From: Mesorhizobium sp.
GTDB taxonomy: Bacteria; Pseudomonadota; Alphaproteobacteria; Rhizobiales; Rhizobiaceae
DNA: 64,000 nt
Direction of reading: 5' to 3'
Assembly: GCA_004020875.1 (NCBI GenBank)
Contig: SAPZ01000018.1
Coordinates: 62,001 to 126,000, forward strand
The notes under the pieces are model-generated. The model worked only from the letters and a program-made list of their open reading frames with translations. It was not told the DNA's origin and did not search any database. Of this stretch, positions 16,645 to 24,851 are shown in pieces (position 1 is the first letter of the stretch; each line of letters starts with the position of its first letter). A program made the translations under genes and the position numbers.

Positions 16645-17553
16645 ATGATCAGGAAGATGGTTTTTGGCGCGGTTTCGCTGCTCGCCATTGCGGCAAGCGC
16701 CGCGCACGCCGCGGATATCAAGGAATTCCGCGTCGGCATTCTCGGCGGCGAGAATGAGACCGACCGTCTGCGCAACTATCAGTGCCTGGCCGACCATCTG
16801 AAGTCGGAATTCGGCTTCGAGAAGGTTTCGCTGTTCCCGGCCGCCGACTATGACGGCGTCATCCAGGGCCTGCTCGGCGGCACGCTCGACTTCGCCGAGC
16901 TCGGCGCGTCCGGCTACGCCAGCGTCTATCTGAAGGACCCGAAAGCCGTCACCCCGATCCTCACCACCAAGCAAACCGACGGCTCGACCGGCTATTATTC
17001 GGTCGGCCTGGCGCTGAAGACCTCCGGCATCACCGACATCAAGTCGGCCAAGGGTAAGAAGCTCGGCTATGCCGATCCGGATTCGACCTCGGGCTACCTG
17101 ATCCCGCTGACCCAGATCCCGAAGGACACCGGCGCTTCCAACGAGACCTATTTCGCCTCGACCCAGTTCAACGGCGGCCACGAGAACAACATCCTGGCCG
17201 TGCGTGACGGCAAGGTCGACGTTGCGGTGGACGACTCTTCGGGCATCGGCGACTTCAAGAATGGCTACACCTCCGGCACCTTCCACAAGGAAGTCGCCAA
17301 GGGCGCCGTAGACCCGAACGACTTCGTCGAGGTGTGGCGCTCGGGGCTGATCCCGAACGGTCCGCTGGTTGTCCGCACCGCGCTCGGCGACGACATGACC
17401 GCCAAGCTTACCGCCTTCTTCACCGCCCTGCCGGCCAAGGACAAGGCCTGTTTCGAAGGCGTCGAGGGGGGCGACTTCACCGGCTACGTCCCGGTGAAGC
17501 CGGAATTCTACAACGTCATCGTCGAAGCCCGCAAAGCCGCTATCGGCGGTTAA
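16645..17553 (+). CDS. phnD: PhnD, periplasmic phosphonate-binding protein
   Basis: 302 residues with a signal peptide of about 22 residues (cleavage near AHA/AD). The mature start FRVGILGGENETDR and the block PAADYDGVIQGLLGGTLDFAELGASGYA are PhnD hallmarks. AGGAGAG precedes the ATG at 16645. The frame is open upstream to 16540 but that stretch is polar and has no family match. It delivers phosphonates to the PhnE channel. Confidence 0.93.
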   Translation: MIRKMVFGAVSLLAIAASAAHAADIKEFRVGILGGENETDRLRNYQCLADHLKSEFGFEKVSLFPAADYDGVIQGLLGGTLDFAELGASGYASVYLKDPKAVTPILTTKQTDGSTGYYSVGLALKTSGITDIKSAKGKKLGYADPDSTSGYLIPLTQIPKDTGASNETYFASTQFNGGHENNILAVRDGKVDVAVDDSSGIGDFKNGYTSGTFHKEVAKGAVDPNDFVEVWRSGLIPNGPLVVRTALGDDMTAKLTAFFTALPAKDKACFEGVEGGDFTGYVPVKPEFYNVIVEARKAAIGG

Positions 17554-17568
17554 AGGCAAGATCAGAAA

Positions 17569-17599
17569 GGGCGGCGGCTCCTCCAGCGCCGCCCTTTTT
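17569..17599 (+). terminator. Rho-independent-type terminator/attenuator between phnD and phnE
   Basis: GGGCGGCG and CGCCGCCC form an 8-bp GC stem (extended by AAA/TTT) around a 10-base loop, followed directly by TTTTT. It stands between phnD and the first phnE with only 12 bases to the next ATG, so partial read-through is expected. This would give more PhnD than permease. Confidence 0.8.
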
Positions 17600-17611
17600 G
17601 CATGCTCGATC

Positions 17612-18568
17612 ATGACCTTCTCAACAGCTTTCCATTCCGACACCACCCGCCAGCAGGCCGACGCCTGGCGGCGCCAGACTTCGTTGCGCCGCTTCTACAC
17701 CGCGCTTGGCGTCGGCCTGCTGCTTGTCGCCATGTTCGCGACCATGTGGTTCGCCGACGAGGCCAACGCCGGCCATTTCATCGACCGCCTGCCGCATATC
17801 CTCGATTTCCTGAGCTGGCTGGTCCCGAAGGACTGGAACGACGTCTGGCGGGCGCTGTTCGACATCGCCTCGCCCAGCGACAAGGGCACGCAGGAATTCA
17901 ACTTCCCGCTCGGCCGCGTCTACATATGGGACGGCTTCTACATTCCCGAATATTTCGAGCTGATGCTGACCACGGTGAACGTAGCGCTGGTCTCGACCTT
18001 CATCGGCTTCGTCTTTGCCGTTCCCTTCTCCTTCGTCGCCGCGCGCAACCTGACGCCGAACCCGGTCCTGCGGCTCGTCGTCAAGCGTTTCATGGAGTTG
18101 CTGCGCGCCTTCCCTGAGATCGTCATTGCCGGCCTATTCGCGGCCATCGTCTCGATCGGCCCCGTCGCGGCAATCATCGCCATCGGCCTGCATTCGATCG
18201 GCGCGCTGGGCAAGCTGTTCTACGAGATCAACGAGAACATCGACATGCGCCCGGAGGAGGGCCTGCGCGCGGTCGGCGCCAACTGGTTCGAGCGCGTGCG
18301 CTTCGCCGACCTGCCGCAGGTGCTGCCCAATTTCATGTCGTACACGCTGCTCAGAATCGAGATCAACGTGCGCATCTCGACCATCATGGGCGCGGTCGGC
18401 GGCGGCGGCATAGGCGAGGAGCTGAAGCTCGCCATCTCGCGCGGCTTCGGCGCCAAGACGCTGGCGCTGGTGCTCCTGCTCTTCATCACCATCTTCCTCG
18501 TCGACCAGTTCTCCGCCTGGCTCCGCCGCAAGCTCGTCGGCGAGCAGGCTTTCCTGATGAGCGCTTGA
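17612..18568 (+). CDS. phnE: PhnE, phosphonate ABC transporter permease 1
   Basis: 318 residues. One N-terminal helix (about 31-48), a periplasmic stretch to about residue 120, then the BPD_transp_1 core with the EAA-type loop RAVGANWFERVRFADLPQVLP and the GAVGGGGIGEELKLAI segment typical of PhnE. It pairs with the second PhnE encoded 1 base downstream. SD is weak, consistent with a lower expression level than phnD. Confidence 0.92.
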   Translation: MTFSTAFHSDTTRQQADAWRRQTSLRRFYTALGVGLLLVAMFATMWFADEANAGHFIDRLPHILDFLSWLVPKDWNDVWRALFDIASPSDKGTQEFNFPLGRVYIWDGFYIPEYFELMLTTVNVALVSTFIGFVFAVPFSFVAARNLTPNPVLRLVVKRFMELLRAFPEIVIAGLFAAIVSIGPVAAIIAIGLHSIGALGKLFYEINENIDMRPEEGLRAVGANWFERVRFADLPQVLPNFMSYTLLRIEINVRISTIMGAVGGGGIGEELKLAISRGFGAKTLALVLLLFITIFLVDQFSAWLRRKLVGEQAFLMSA

Positions 18569-18569
18569 T

Positions 18570-19937
18570 ATGGCTGCTATGACCGCCGACGAACTAAGCG
18601 CCATCGAAGACCGCCATCCGCAGATATTCCAGCGGCCGGCCTACAAGCGCTTCTGGCCGCTGTTGCTGGTCGCGGGCACGGTGCTCTATCTTGGCTATGC
18701 CTTGTGGTTCTTCAGCCTGCCGCAGGTCCTGCGCGAGTCGCATTGGGAGCGCCTGCCGCTCTTCCTGTCGCAATGGATCAGCTACGATTTGCAGCCGGAA
18801 TTCCGGCTCGACCAGCCCGAGATCACGCCGAAATATCCGCGCTTCTCGGCGCTCGGCGAGAACCCCGATCCCGACTGGGTGATCAAGAACTCCGACGGCA
18901 CCTTTACCGTTCACATCGACGGCAGCGCCAAATCCGTCACCTTCGACAAGAGCAGGGCGGCGATCACGGCCAATGGCGTGACCGTGCCGATATCGCTGAC
19001 CGGCGGCAAGCCGGTGGTCACAGGTCCGGTGCCCGACTGGGTGACCGTCCATGAAGACGAGATCGTCGCCAAGCTGGGCTTTGCCGGCGAGGTGCGCGTC
19101 ACCGTCGACCGCGTCAAGGTGCGCAAGCGCTTCCTCGGCTGGGCGAATTTCGTCTTCGACACGCGCTCTCCCTTCTTCGGCAAGCCGGCCGGCGAGGTGA
19201 TCTCTCTGATCGTCTCCGGGCCGGAACTCAAGCCTGGCACGTCGAACCTCGCACTGGCCGCCGCCAACATCTGGAACAACGCTCAGTGGCAGCACGGCGA
19301 CGTGTGGACGAAGCTGCTGCAGACCATCGTCATGGCCTTCCTCGGCACGCTGCTCGGCGGCATCGTCGCCTTCCCTCTCGCCTTCTTCGCGGCCCGCAAC
19401 ATCACGCCGAGCGGCGTGCTCGGCCAAGTGCTGAAACGCTTCTTCGACTTCATGCGCTCGGTCGACATGCTGATCTGGGCGCTGTTCTTCACCCGTGCCT
19501 TCGGCCCCGGGCCGCTGGCCGGCAGCGCCGCGATCTTCTTTACCGAGATCGGCACGCTCGGCAAAACCTATTCCGAGGCGCTGGAGAACATCGACGACAA
19601 GCCGCGCGAGGGCGTGCTCTCGACCGGCGCCAACGGCATTTTGGTGCAGCGCTATGGCGTGCTGCCGGAGGTGGTGCCGGTCTTCATCAGCCAGACGCTC
19701 TACCAGTGGGAATCGAACACCCGCGGCGCCACCATCATCGGCGCCGTCGGCGCCGGCGGCATCGGCCTGAAGCTGTGGGAAGCGATGCGCACCAATTCGA
19801 ACTGGGCCAACGTCTTCTACATGGTGCTGCTGACGCTGCTGGTCGTCTTCATTTTCGACAACATCTCGAACTTCCTGCGCCGAAGGCTGAGCCGCACGCT
19901 GCATGATTATAATAGGCTGCAGGCGGAGCGGGGGTAA
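18570..19937 (+). CDS. phnE: PhnE, phosphonate ABC transporter permease 2, with large extracytoplasmic insert
   Basis: 455 residues, well above the roughly 270-320 of standard PhnE. After the first helix (about 29-50) comes a hydrophilic region of about 190 residues with beta-strand-like sequence (GTFTVHIDGSAKSVTF, AITANGVTVPISLTGG) before the permease core resumes near residue 245. The core has the usual EAA loop (STGANGILVQRYGVLPEVVP) and GAVGAGGIGLKLWEAM. The insert should face the periplasm. The gene ends the phn run; phnM, phnN and phnP do not follow. Confidence 0.9.
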   Translation: MAAMTADELSAIEDRHPQIFQRPAYKRFWPLLLVAGTVLYLGYALWFFSLPQVLRESHWERLPLFLSQWISYDLQPEFRLDQPEITPKYPRFSALGENPDPDWVIKNSDGTFTVHIDGSAKSVTFDKSRAAITANGVTVPISLTGGKPVVTGPVPDWVTVHEDEIVAKLGFAGEVRVTVDRVKVRKRFLGWANFVFDTRSPFFGKPAGEVISLIVSGPELKPGTSNLALAAANIWNNAQWQHGDVWTKLLQTIVMAFLGTLLGGIVAFPLAFFAARNITPSGVLGQVLKRFFDFMRSVDMLIWALFFTRAFGPGPLAGSAAIFFTEIGTLGKTYSEALENIDDKPREGVLSTGANGILVQRYGVLPEVVPVFISQTLYQWESNTRGATIIGAVGAGGIGLKLWEAMRTNSNWANVFYMVLLTLLVVFIFDNISNFLRRRLSRTLHDYNRLQAERG

Positions 19938-19946
19938 CCCTAACTT

Positions 19947-20089
19947 CGTCATCCTCGGGCTTGACCCGAGGATCCATTCCGTTCCCTGAGCCGTAGAATG
20001 CAGCGGTGCAGAATTCTGCATCGTCGCGGAACGTCGACGTCGCGGAATGGATCCTCGGGTCTCCGCGTCCGCTTCGCCCGTGGATGACG
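19947..20089. repeat. Mosaic palindromic repeat (CGTCATCCTCGGG type)
   Basis: The element opens with CGTCATCCTCGGGCTTGA, whose continuation is a perfect hairpin, and closes with the inverted form ending GGATGACG. GGATCCATTCC and GGAATGGATCC form an inner inverted pair. This family is very common between genes in rhizobia and related bacteria. It separates the convergent phnE2 and epimerase genes. Confidence 0.8.
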
Positions 20090-20102
20090 AACGGAGAGGC
20101 GC

Positions 20103-20951
20103 CTACGCGGCAGCCTTCCACCCATCCCTGATATGCCGATGCCCCTCCCGATACACCGCCTCCGGGCTCTCCGCGAAATCGCGCCACACCTTCGTCGCCG
20201 CAGCCAGATCCTTCAGTGAGCGTCCGAACGACTCGATCGTCAGCCAGTCGTCATAGCCACTCTTGCGGATGGCGGAGAAAGTCTCCTTCCACGGAATGTT
20301 GCCCCGCCCCGGCACGCCGCGGTCGTTCTCTGAAATGTGGATATGAACGACATTGCGGCGATGCTTCGTATAGGCGCCGATCGGATCGGCCTCCTCGATA
20401 TTGGCATGGAAAGTATCGTACATCGCCTTGATGTGCGGCCGGTCGATCGCGTCGATATGCTCCGACAGGTCGGCCATGGTGTTGACCAGATAACATTCGA
20501 AGCGGTTGAGCGCTTCCAGCCCGATGGTCACGCCCTTCTTGCCGGCATGGTCGCCGATGGCGCGCTGCGAGGCGATCGAGCGCTTCTTTTCCGCCGCCGT
20601 CGGTCCGCTGCCGGAAAAGGCGCCGAGCGTCGAGTGCAGCGGGCCGCTCAGCGTGTTGGCGCCGAGCGCCACGCTGCAGTCGATCGCCCATTTCATGTAG
20701 TCGATGCCGGCCTTGCGCGTCGCGGCATCCGGCGAGATCAGGTTCATCGCCGGATCGCCCATCGCCGAGACCGCGGTGCGCTCCAGGCCGATGCGGTCGA
20801 GCATGGCGCCGAGCTTCTTGTAGTCGTCAGGCGCGCCCGCGAAGACCGGTATCTCGACGCCGTCGAAGCCGGTCGCCTTGATGTTCAAGAGCGCCTCGTG
20901 CTTCTTCGAGACGCTGGTGGTCCACAAGAACATGCACATGCCGATTTTCAT
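20103..20951 (-). CDS. TIM-barrel sugar (phosphate) isomerase/epimerase
   Basis: 282 residues of the AP-endonuclease-2 TIM-barrel superfamily, close in layout to D-tagatose/D-psicose 3-epimerases. Metal-binding residues expected on the strand ends are seen as GLEALNRFECY (Glu), MYDTFHANIEE (Asp, His), HIHISENDRGVPG (His) and a final LTIESFG (Glu), the D-psicose-epimerase pattern. The start ATG follows GGGGAGGGGG; a GTG two codons earlier is possible. Its substrate is not known. It is the last gene of a leftward set with a dehydrogenase and another TIM-barrel protein. Confidence 0.85.
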   Translation of the reverse strand: MKIGMCMFLWTTSVSKKHEALLNIKATGFDGVEIPVFAGAPDDYKKLGAMLDRIGLERTAVSAMGDPAMNLISPDAATRKAGIDYMKWAIDCSVALGANTLSGPLHSTLGAFSGSGPTAAEKKRSIASQRAIGDHAGKKGVTIGLEALNRFECYLVNTMADLSEHIDAIDRPHIKAMYDTFHANIEEADPIGAYTKHRRNVVHIHISENDRGVPGRGNIPWKETFSAIRKSGYDDWLTIESFGRSLKDLAAATKVWRDFAESPEAVYREGHRHIRDGWKAAA

Positions 20952-20965
20952 CGACACCCCCTCCC

Positions 20966-20994
20966 CTCATCACCTTCGATCAAGGGGTGATGAG
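20966..20994 (-). repeat. Hairpin just upstream of the epimerase ribosome-binding site
   Basis: CTCATCACC and GGTGATGAG form a perfect 9-bp stem with an 11-base loop. On the minus-strand transcript it sits about 15 nt before the epimerase start codon, next to the Shine-Dalgarno tract, so it could influence translation. Confidence 0.5.
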
Positions 20995-21112
20995 ATTCAG
21001 GTCAGGCCGAGTCGAGAACGGTGGCTTCCGAGAACCGGAGCGGAGCGTACTTAAAGTACGTGAGCACCGGAAGCGCAGGAAGCCGCCGTTCGCAGGCCGG
21101 CCTCACCTGAAT
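20995..21112. repeat. 118-bp near-perfect palindromic element
   Basis: The ends ATTCAGGT and ACCTGAAT, the inner pairs AGGCCG/GCCGGCCT, GAACGG.GGCTTCC/GGAAGCC.CCGTTC and the centre GTACTTAAAGTAC form one long interrupted dyad. It lies between two genes of the same operon, so it is transcribed. The sequence resembles a widespread rhizobial intergenic element. Confidence 0.75.
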
Positions 21113-21122
21113 ATCGGCACCC

Positions 21123-22310
21123 CTAGAGCTTCGTCCACGCCCCGTTCTTCTTCGACGACTTCACGCAGGCCTCGATGAAGGCCATGCCTTCGACACCGTC
21201 CGCGATCGTCGGGAAGACCACATCCTTGCCCGGCTTGCCGCCCTTCCGGCGCGCCGCGCGAATGGCGCGGGCGGCCTCCTGGTAAAGGTTGGCAAAACCT
21301 TCGAGATAGCCTTCCGGATGGCCGGACGGCACGCGGCTGACGCGCGCGGCGACCGGCAGCGCACCGGCACCGGCCCGCGTCAGAAGCTGCTTCGGGTGGC
21401 CGAACGGCGTGTACCAGAGATAATTCGGATCGGCCTGCACCCATTCCAGCCCGCCCTTGGAGCCGTAGATGCGCAGCTTCAGCCCGTTCTCATGGCCGGG
21501 CGCCACCTGGCTTGCCCAGATCATGCCCTTGGCCGGATGCCTGTTGCCGACCGGCTTGAAGCGCAGCATGACATTAACATTGTCGTCGAGCTGACGGCCC
21601 GGCACGAAGGCGTCGAGGTCGGCCGACAAAGAATCCAGCTCCAGCCCGGACACGAAGCGGGCGAGGTTGTAGGCATGCGTGCCGATGTCGCCCAGCGCGC
21701 CGCCGGCGCCGGCCTGCTTGGGGTCGGAGCGCCACGAGGCCTGCTTCTGGCCGGTGGCGGCGAGGTCCTCGGTCAGCCAGTCCTGCGGATATTCCGACTG
21801 CACGATGCGGATATCGCCGAGCTGGCCCTTGGCCACCATCTCGCGCGCCTGCCGGATCATCGGATAGGCGGTGTAATTGTGGGTGAGGACGAATACCTTG
21901 CCGGTCTTCTCGACCAGCGCTGCCAGCTTCTTCGCCTCGGCGAGCGAGGTCGCCAGCGGCTTGTCGCAGATCACATGGATGCCGGCCTCGAGGAAGGCCT
22001 TGGCCGCTGGCACATGCACATTGTTGGGCGTGACGATGGCCACCGCCTCGATGCCGTCGGGACGCTTGGCTTCGGCCTTGGCCATCTCCGCATAAGAGCT
22101 GTAGCTGCGCGCGGGATCGAGCCCGAGCTCGGCGGCGGAAGCCTTCGCCCGCGCCGGGTCCGACGACAGCGCGCCGGCCACCAACACGAAGTCGTTGTCC
22201 ATGCGCGCCGCGATGCGATGCACCGCGCCGATGAAGGCGCCCTGCCCGCCGCCAACCATGCCGTAGCGGATCGGGCCGCCTCCCGCTTCCGACTTCGATG
22301 CGCCGACCAT
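21123..22310 (-). CDS. Gfo/Idh/MocA-family sugar oxidoreductase
   Basis: 395 residues. The N-terminal Rossmann domain begins YGMVGGGQGAFIGAVHR (dinucleotide-binding glycines). The family motif EAGIHVICDKPLATSLAEAKKL contains the catalytic-type Lys of the DKP triplet. The GGALGDIGTHAYNLARFVSG segment carries the conserved Asp/His pair of the C-terminal domain. Such enzymes oxidise a sugar hydroxyl, often at C3, with NAD(P). GAGGAGAGGA precedes the ATG. Neighbouring TIM-barrel epimerase-like proteins suggest a module acting on 3-keto-sugars or inositol-like compounds; the substrate is not determinable. Confidence 0.9.
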   Translation of the reverse strand: MVGASKSEAGGGPIRYGMVGGGQGAFIGAVHRIAARMDNDFVLVAGALSSDPARAKASAAELGLDPARSYSSYAEMAKAEAKRPDGIEAVAIVTPNNVHVPAAKAFLEAGIHVICDKPLATSLAEAKKLAALVEKTGKVFVLTHNYTAYPMIRQAREMVAKGQLGDIRIVQSEYPQDWLTEDLAATGQKQASWRSDPKQAGAGGALGDIGTHAYNLARFVSGLELDSLSADLDAFVPGRQLDDNVNVMLRFKPVGNRHPAKGMIWASQVAPGHENGLKLRIYGSKGGLEWVQADPNYLWYTPFGHPKQLLTRAGAGALPVAARVSRVPSGHPEGYLEGFANLYQEAARAIRAARRKGGKPGKDVVFPTIADGVEGMAFIEACVKSSKKNGAWTKL

Positions 22311-22337
22311 TTTTCGTCCTCTCCTCTAGGCTCTCTA

Positions 22338-22376
22338 CCCTCTCCCTTGCGGAGAGGGACCGACGCGCGGCGTCGG
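22338..22376. repeat. Twin hairpins between two operon genes
   Basis: CCCTCTCC-N5-GGAGAGGG (22338-22358) is followed at once by CCGACGC-GCG-GCGTCGG (22360-22376). They lie in the 147-bp gap between the TIM-barrel gene (22458-23513) and the dehydrogenase gene, and look like a repeat-family element rather than a terminator because no T run follows on the minus strand. Confidence 0.55.
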
Positions 22377-22457
22377 GCGGGGTATAAGGGTCCGCCGCGG
22401 CTTGGAATTCAACCCCGCCCGGACCCGCAGTCCAACCATCTCAAGGAAGTTCCCCGG

Positions 22458-23513
22458 TCAAATCCCCATCATCGCCCGCAGCAGCTTCTTGTCGGTCGTG
22501 CCGGCGGCGAAATCGTCGAAGGCTTTTTCCGTCACCCGGATGATGTGGTGCTGGATGAAGGGCGCGCCTTCGGCGGCACCGTCCTCGGGATGCTTCAGGC
22601 AGCATTCCCATTCCAGCACTGCCCAGGAATCGTAATTGTACTGGGTGAGCTTGGAGAAGATGCCGCTGAAATCAACCTGCCCGTCGCCAAGCGAACGGAA
22701 GCGGCCCGCCCGGTTCACCCATCCCTGGTAGCCGGAATAGACGCCTTGCCGTCCGGTCGGATTGAACTCGGCATCCTTGACGTGGAACGCCTTGATCCGC
22801 TCGTGGTAGATGTCGATGAATGCCAGATAGTCGAGCTGCTGCAGCAGGAAATGCGACGGGTCGTAATTGATGTTGCAGCGCTTGTGCCCGCCGACCGCGT
22901 CGAGGAACATCTCGAAGGTCGCGCCGTCGAACACATCCTCGGAAGGATGGATCTCATAGCCGACATCGACGCCATTGTCCTCATAGACATCGAGTATTGG
23001 CTTCCAGCGCTTGCCGAGTTCGCCGAAGGCTTCCTCTATCAACCCCGCCGGCCGCTGCGGGAACGGATAGAGGTAAGGAAAGGCCAGCGAGCCGGTGAAC
23101 GAGACCGAAGCGTTCAATCCGAGATTGCGCGATGCCTTGGCCCCGAACTTCATTTGTTCGACGGCCCATTGCTGGCGCGCCTTGGGGTTGTCGTGCACCG
23201 ATGGCGGCGCGAAGCCATCCATCTGCGCGTCGTAGGCAGGATGCACCGCCACCAGTTGCCCTTGCAGATGCGTCGACAGTTCCGTGATTTCGACGCCCGC
23301 GTCGGCGCAGATGCCTTTCACCTCGTCGCAGTAGGCTTTCGACGAGGCAGCCTTCTCGAGGTCGAACAGGCGTCCGTCCCAGGTCGGGATCTGCACGCCC
23401 TTATAGCCGAGGCCGGCCGCCCATTTGGTGATCGAAGCCAGTGAATTGAACGGCGCGGCATCGCCCGCGAACTGCGCCAGAAACAGCCCGGGACCCTTCA
23501 TCGTCGTCGGCAT
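22458..23513 (-). CDS. TIM-barrel sugar isomerase/epimerase-like protein (long form)
   Basis: 351 residues, longer than the two other TIM-barrel genes nearby. AP-endonuclease-2-like barrel: GLGYKGVQIPTWDG near the N-terminus, VGYEIHPSEDVFDG (Glu), CNINYDPSHFLLQQ (Asp, His), IKAFHVKDAEF (His) and VLEWECCLKHPEDG (Glu) mark the metal site. This form is regularly paired with Gfo/Idh/MocA dehydrogenases, as here. The ATG at 23513 is favoured because GGGAG lies seven bases upstream; ATG 23519 is too close to it. First gene of a leftward operon starting at the divergent regulatory region. Confidence 0.85.
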   Translation of the reverse strand: MPTTMKGPGLFLAQFAGDAAPFNSLASITKWAAGLGYKGVQIPTWDGRLFDLEKAASSKAYCDEVKGICADAGVEITELSTHLQGQLVAVHPAYDAQMDGFAPPSVHDNPKARQQWAVEQMKFGAKASRNLGLNASVSFTGSLAFPYLYPFPQRPAGLIEEAFGELGKRWKPILDVYEDNGVDVGYEIHPSEDVFDGATFEMFLDAVGGHKRCNINYDPSHFLLQQLDYLAFIDIYHERIKAFHVKDAEFNPTGRQGVYSGYQGWVNRAGRFRSLGDGQVDFSGIFSKLTQYNYDSWAVLEWECCLKHPEDGAAEGAPFIQHHIIRVTEKAFDDFAAGTTDKKLLRAMMGI

Positions 23514-23613
23514 CGGCATCCTCCCTCTTGTTTCGCGACCAAGCATAGCGCCGATTGGAGCGAGGGCCAGCCTGTTTGGTCAGTCCTGACGGCATCTAAA
23601 CGCCACGCCATTC

Positions 23614-23643
23614 TGGTATTACCAAATCCCGTAATTCGGTCAA
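23614..23643 (-). promoter_or_regulatory. Leftward promoter with -10 inside a TGGT-N3-ACCA operator
   Basis: On the minus strand TTGACC (complement of 23638-23643) and TAATAC (complement of 23616-23621) are 16 bp apart. The -10 lies inside TGGTATTACCA (23614-23624), a typical GntR-FCD half-site pair. The same arrangement, including GCGCTTGAC, recurs at 37061-37089. The remainder of the 396-bp divergent region contains no gene. Confidence 0.65.
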
Positions 23644-23793
23644 GCGCCTGAAAAGCTAAAAGAAGCAACCTGCTCGCCCTTAAGAATATGAAATTCCCTT
23701 TTTAAATCATGGTATTGTCAAGCACACTCAACTTCCTATGCCCACTTCTTGCCGCGCATGAAAATTTGCTGTAGACGTCATGATAGGCCCAAT

Positions 23794-23804
23794 TGGTCGA
23801 ACCA
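23794..23804. promoter_or_regulatory. Second operator-like palindrome, TGGTCGAACCA
   Basis: TGGTCGAACCA lies 180 bp from the TGGTATTACCA site and 105 bp before the start of the rightward TIM-barrel gene. An identical core occurs at 37237-37247. It is a probable binding site of the GntR-FCD regulator encoded at 26024-26740. Confidence 0.6.
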
Positions 23805-23909
23805 GTTTCACGAAAACCTGGCAACGCCTTGGGGAGGAAACGTGCGGCCGCCTCTGTCGGAGGCTTCGCGGGGTAAAATGTGACAGGCGAATTCTGGGAA
23901 GGATAGACC

Positions 23910-24797
23910 ATGCATCTTTCGACGCACAATTGGATGCGGGCGGAGCCGCTGGAGGTGACGCTGAAGCGCATCAAGAAATTCGGCTACGAATCGATCGAGA
24001 TTTCCGGCGAGCCCGAGCAGTACAAGACCAAGGAGACGCGCGCGCTGCTCAAGGAGCATGGCATCCGTTGCTGGGGTTCGGTGACGCTGATGTTGGGAGA
24101 ACGCAACCTCGCCGCCAAGAACCAGGGCCAGCGCGAGCGATCGGTCCAATATGTCAAGGACGTGCTGACCATGGTGAGCGAGCTCGACGGCGAAATCATC
24201 ACGCTGGTGCCCGCCACCGTCGGCAAGGTGGTGCCGGATGGCACCGAGGCGGAGGAATGGGGCTGGGTCGTCGACGCCACGCGTGAATGCTTCTCCCATG
24301 CCAAAAAGGTCGGTGTCCGGATCGCTATCGAACCGCTCAACCGCTTCGAGACCTATCTCTTCAATCGCGGCGCCCAGGCGCTCGCGCTCGCCGACGCGGT
24401 GAGCCCCGAATGCGGCGTCTGCCTCGACGCCTACCACATCCACATGGAGGAATTTAACGTCTATGACGCGATCCGCCAGGTCGGAAAGCGCCTGTTCGAC
24501 TTCCATGTCGCCGACAACAACCGCTTTGCCGCCGGGCTCGGTCAGATCGACTGGCCGAAGATCGTGCGCACGCTGAAGGAAGTAGGCTATGACGGCGCGT
24601 TGACCAACGAATTCGTCGCCCCTGTCGACCGCACGCCGGCCGCACCCTATCCGGACATGGTCGAGCGCAATCCGGTCGACATCTCGCCCGAGCAGCTCAA
24701 ATTCATCCAGGACCACGGCTCCAGCGTGCTTACGGAGAAATTCTACACTGACCAGATGCGCATCACCGCTGAAACGCTGCTGCCGCTGATTAAGTAG
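23910..24797 (+). CDS. TIM-barrel sugar isomerase/epimerase
   Basis: 295 residues; AP-endonuclease-2-type barrel. Metal-site candidates are RIAIEPLNRFETYLF (Glu), VCLDAYHIHMEE (Asp, His), FDFHVADNNRFAAGLGQIDW (His) and LTNEFVAPVDRTP (Glu). The N-terminus MHLSTHNWMRAEPLEVTLKR is the strand-1 entry. GGGAAGG lies upstream of the ATG. First gene of a rightward operon with an enolase-superfamily enzyme, a GntR regulator and a dehydrogenase. Related to, but clearly different from, the barrel proteins at 20103 and 22458. Confidence 0.85.
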   Translation: MHLSTHNWMRAEPLEVTLKRIKKFGYESIEISGEPEQYKTKETRALLKEHGIRCWGSVTLMLGERNLAAKNQGQRERSVQYVKDVLTMVSELDGEIITLVPATVGKVVPDGTEAEEWGWVVDATRECFSHAKKVGVRIAIEPLNRFETYLFNRGAQALALADAVSPECGVCLDAYHIHMEEFNVYDAIRQVGKRLFDFHVADNNRFAAGLGQIDWPKIVRTLKEVGYDGALTNEFVAPVDRTPAAPYPDMVERNPVDISPEQLKFIQDHGSSVLTEKFYTDQMRITAETLLPLIK

Positions 24798-24851
24798 ACC
24801 TCCGATCAAAGCTTGTCCTCCGCCCGGCGGGCGGGGGGTCGAAGGGAAAAT

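Noticed and set aside
18594..20021. Long open minus-strand frame opposite phnE2
   Set aside because: No recognisable domain and it lies fully antisense to the second phosphonate permease and a repeat.
21318..23444. 708-codon open frame on the plus strand
   Set aside because: Antisense to the MocA-family and TIM-barrel genes and crossing their intergenic repeat; no domain.
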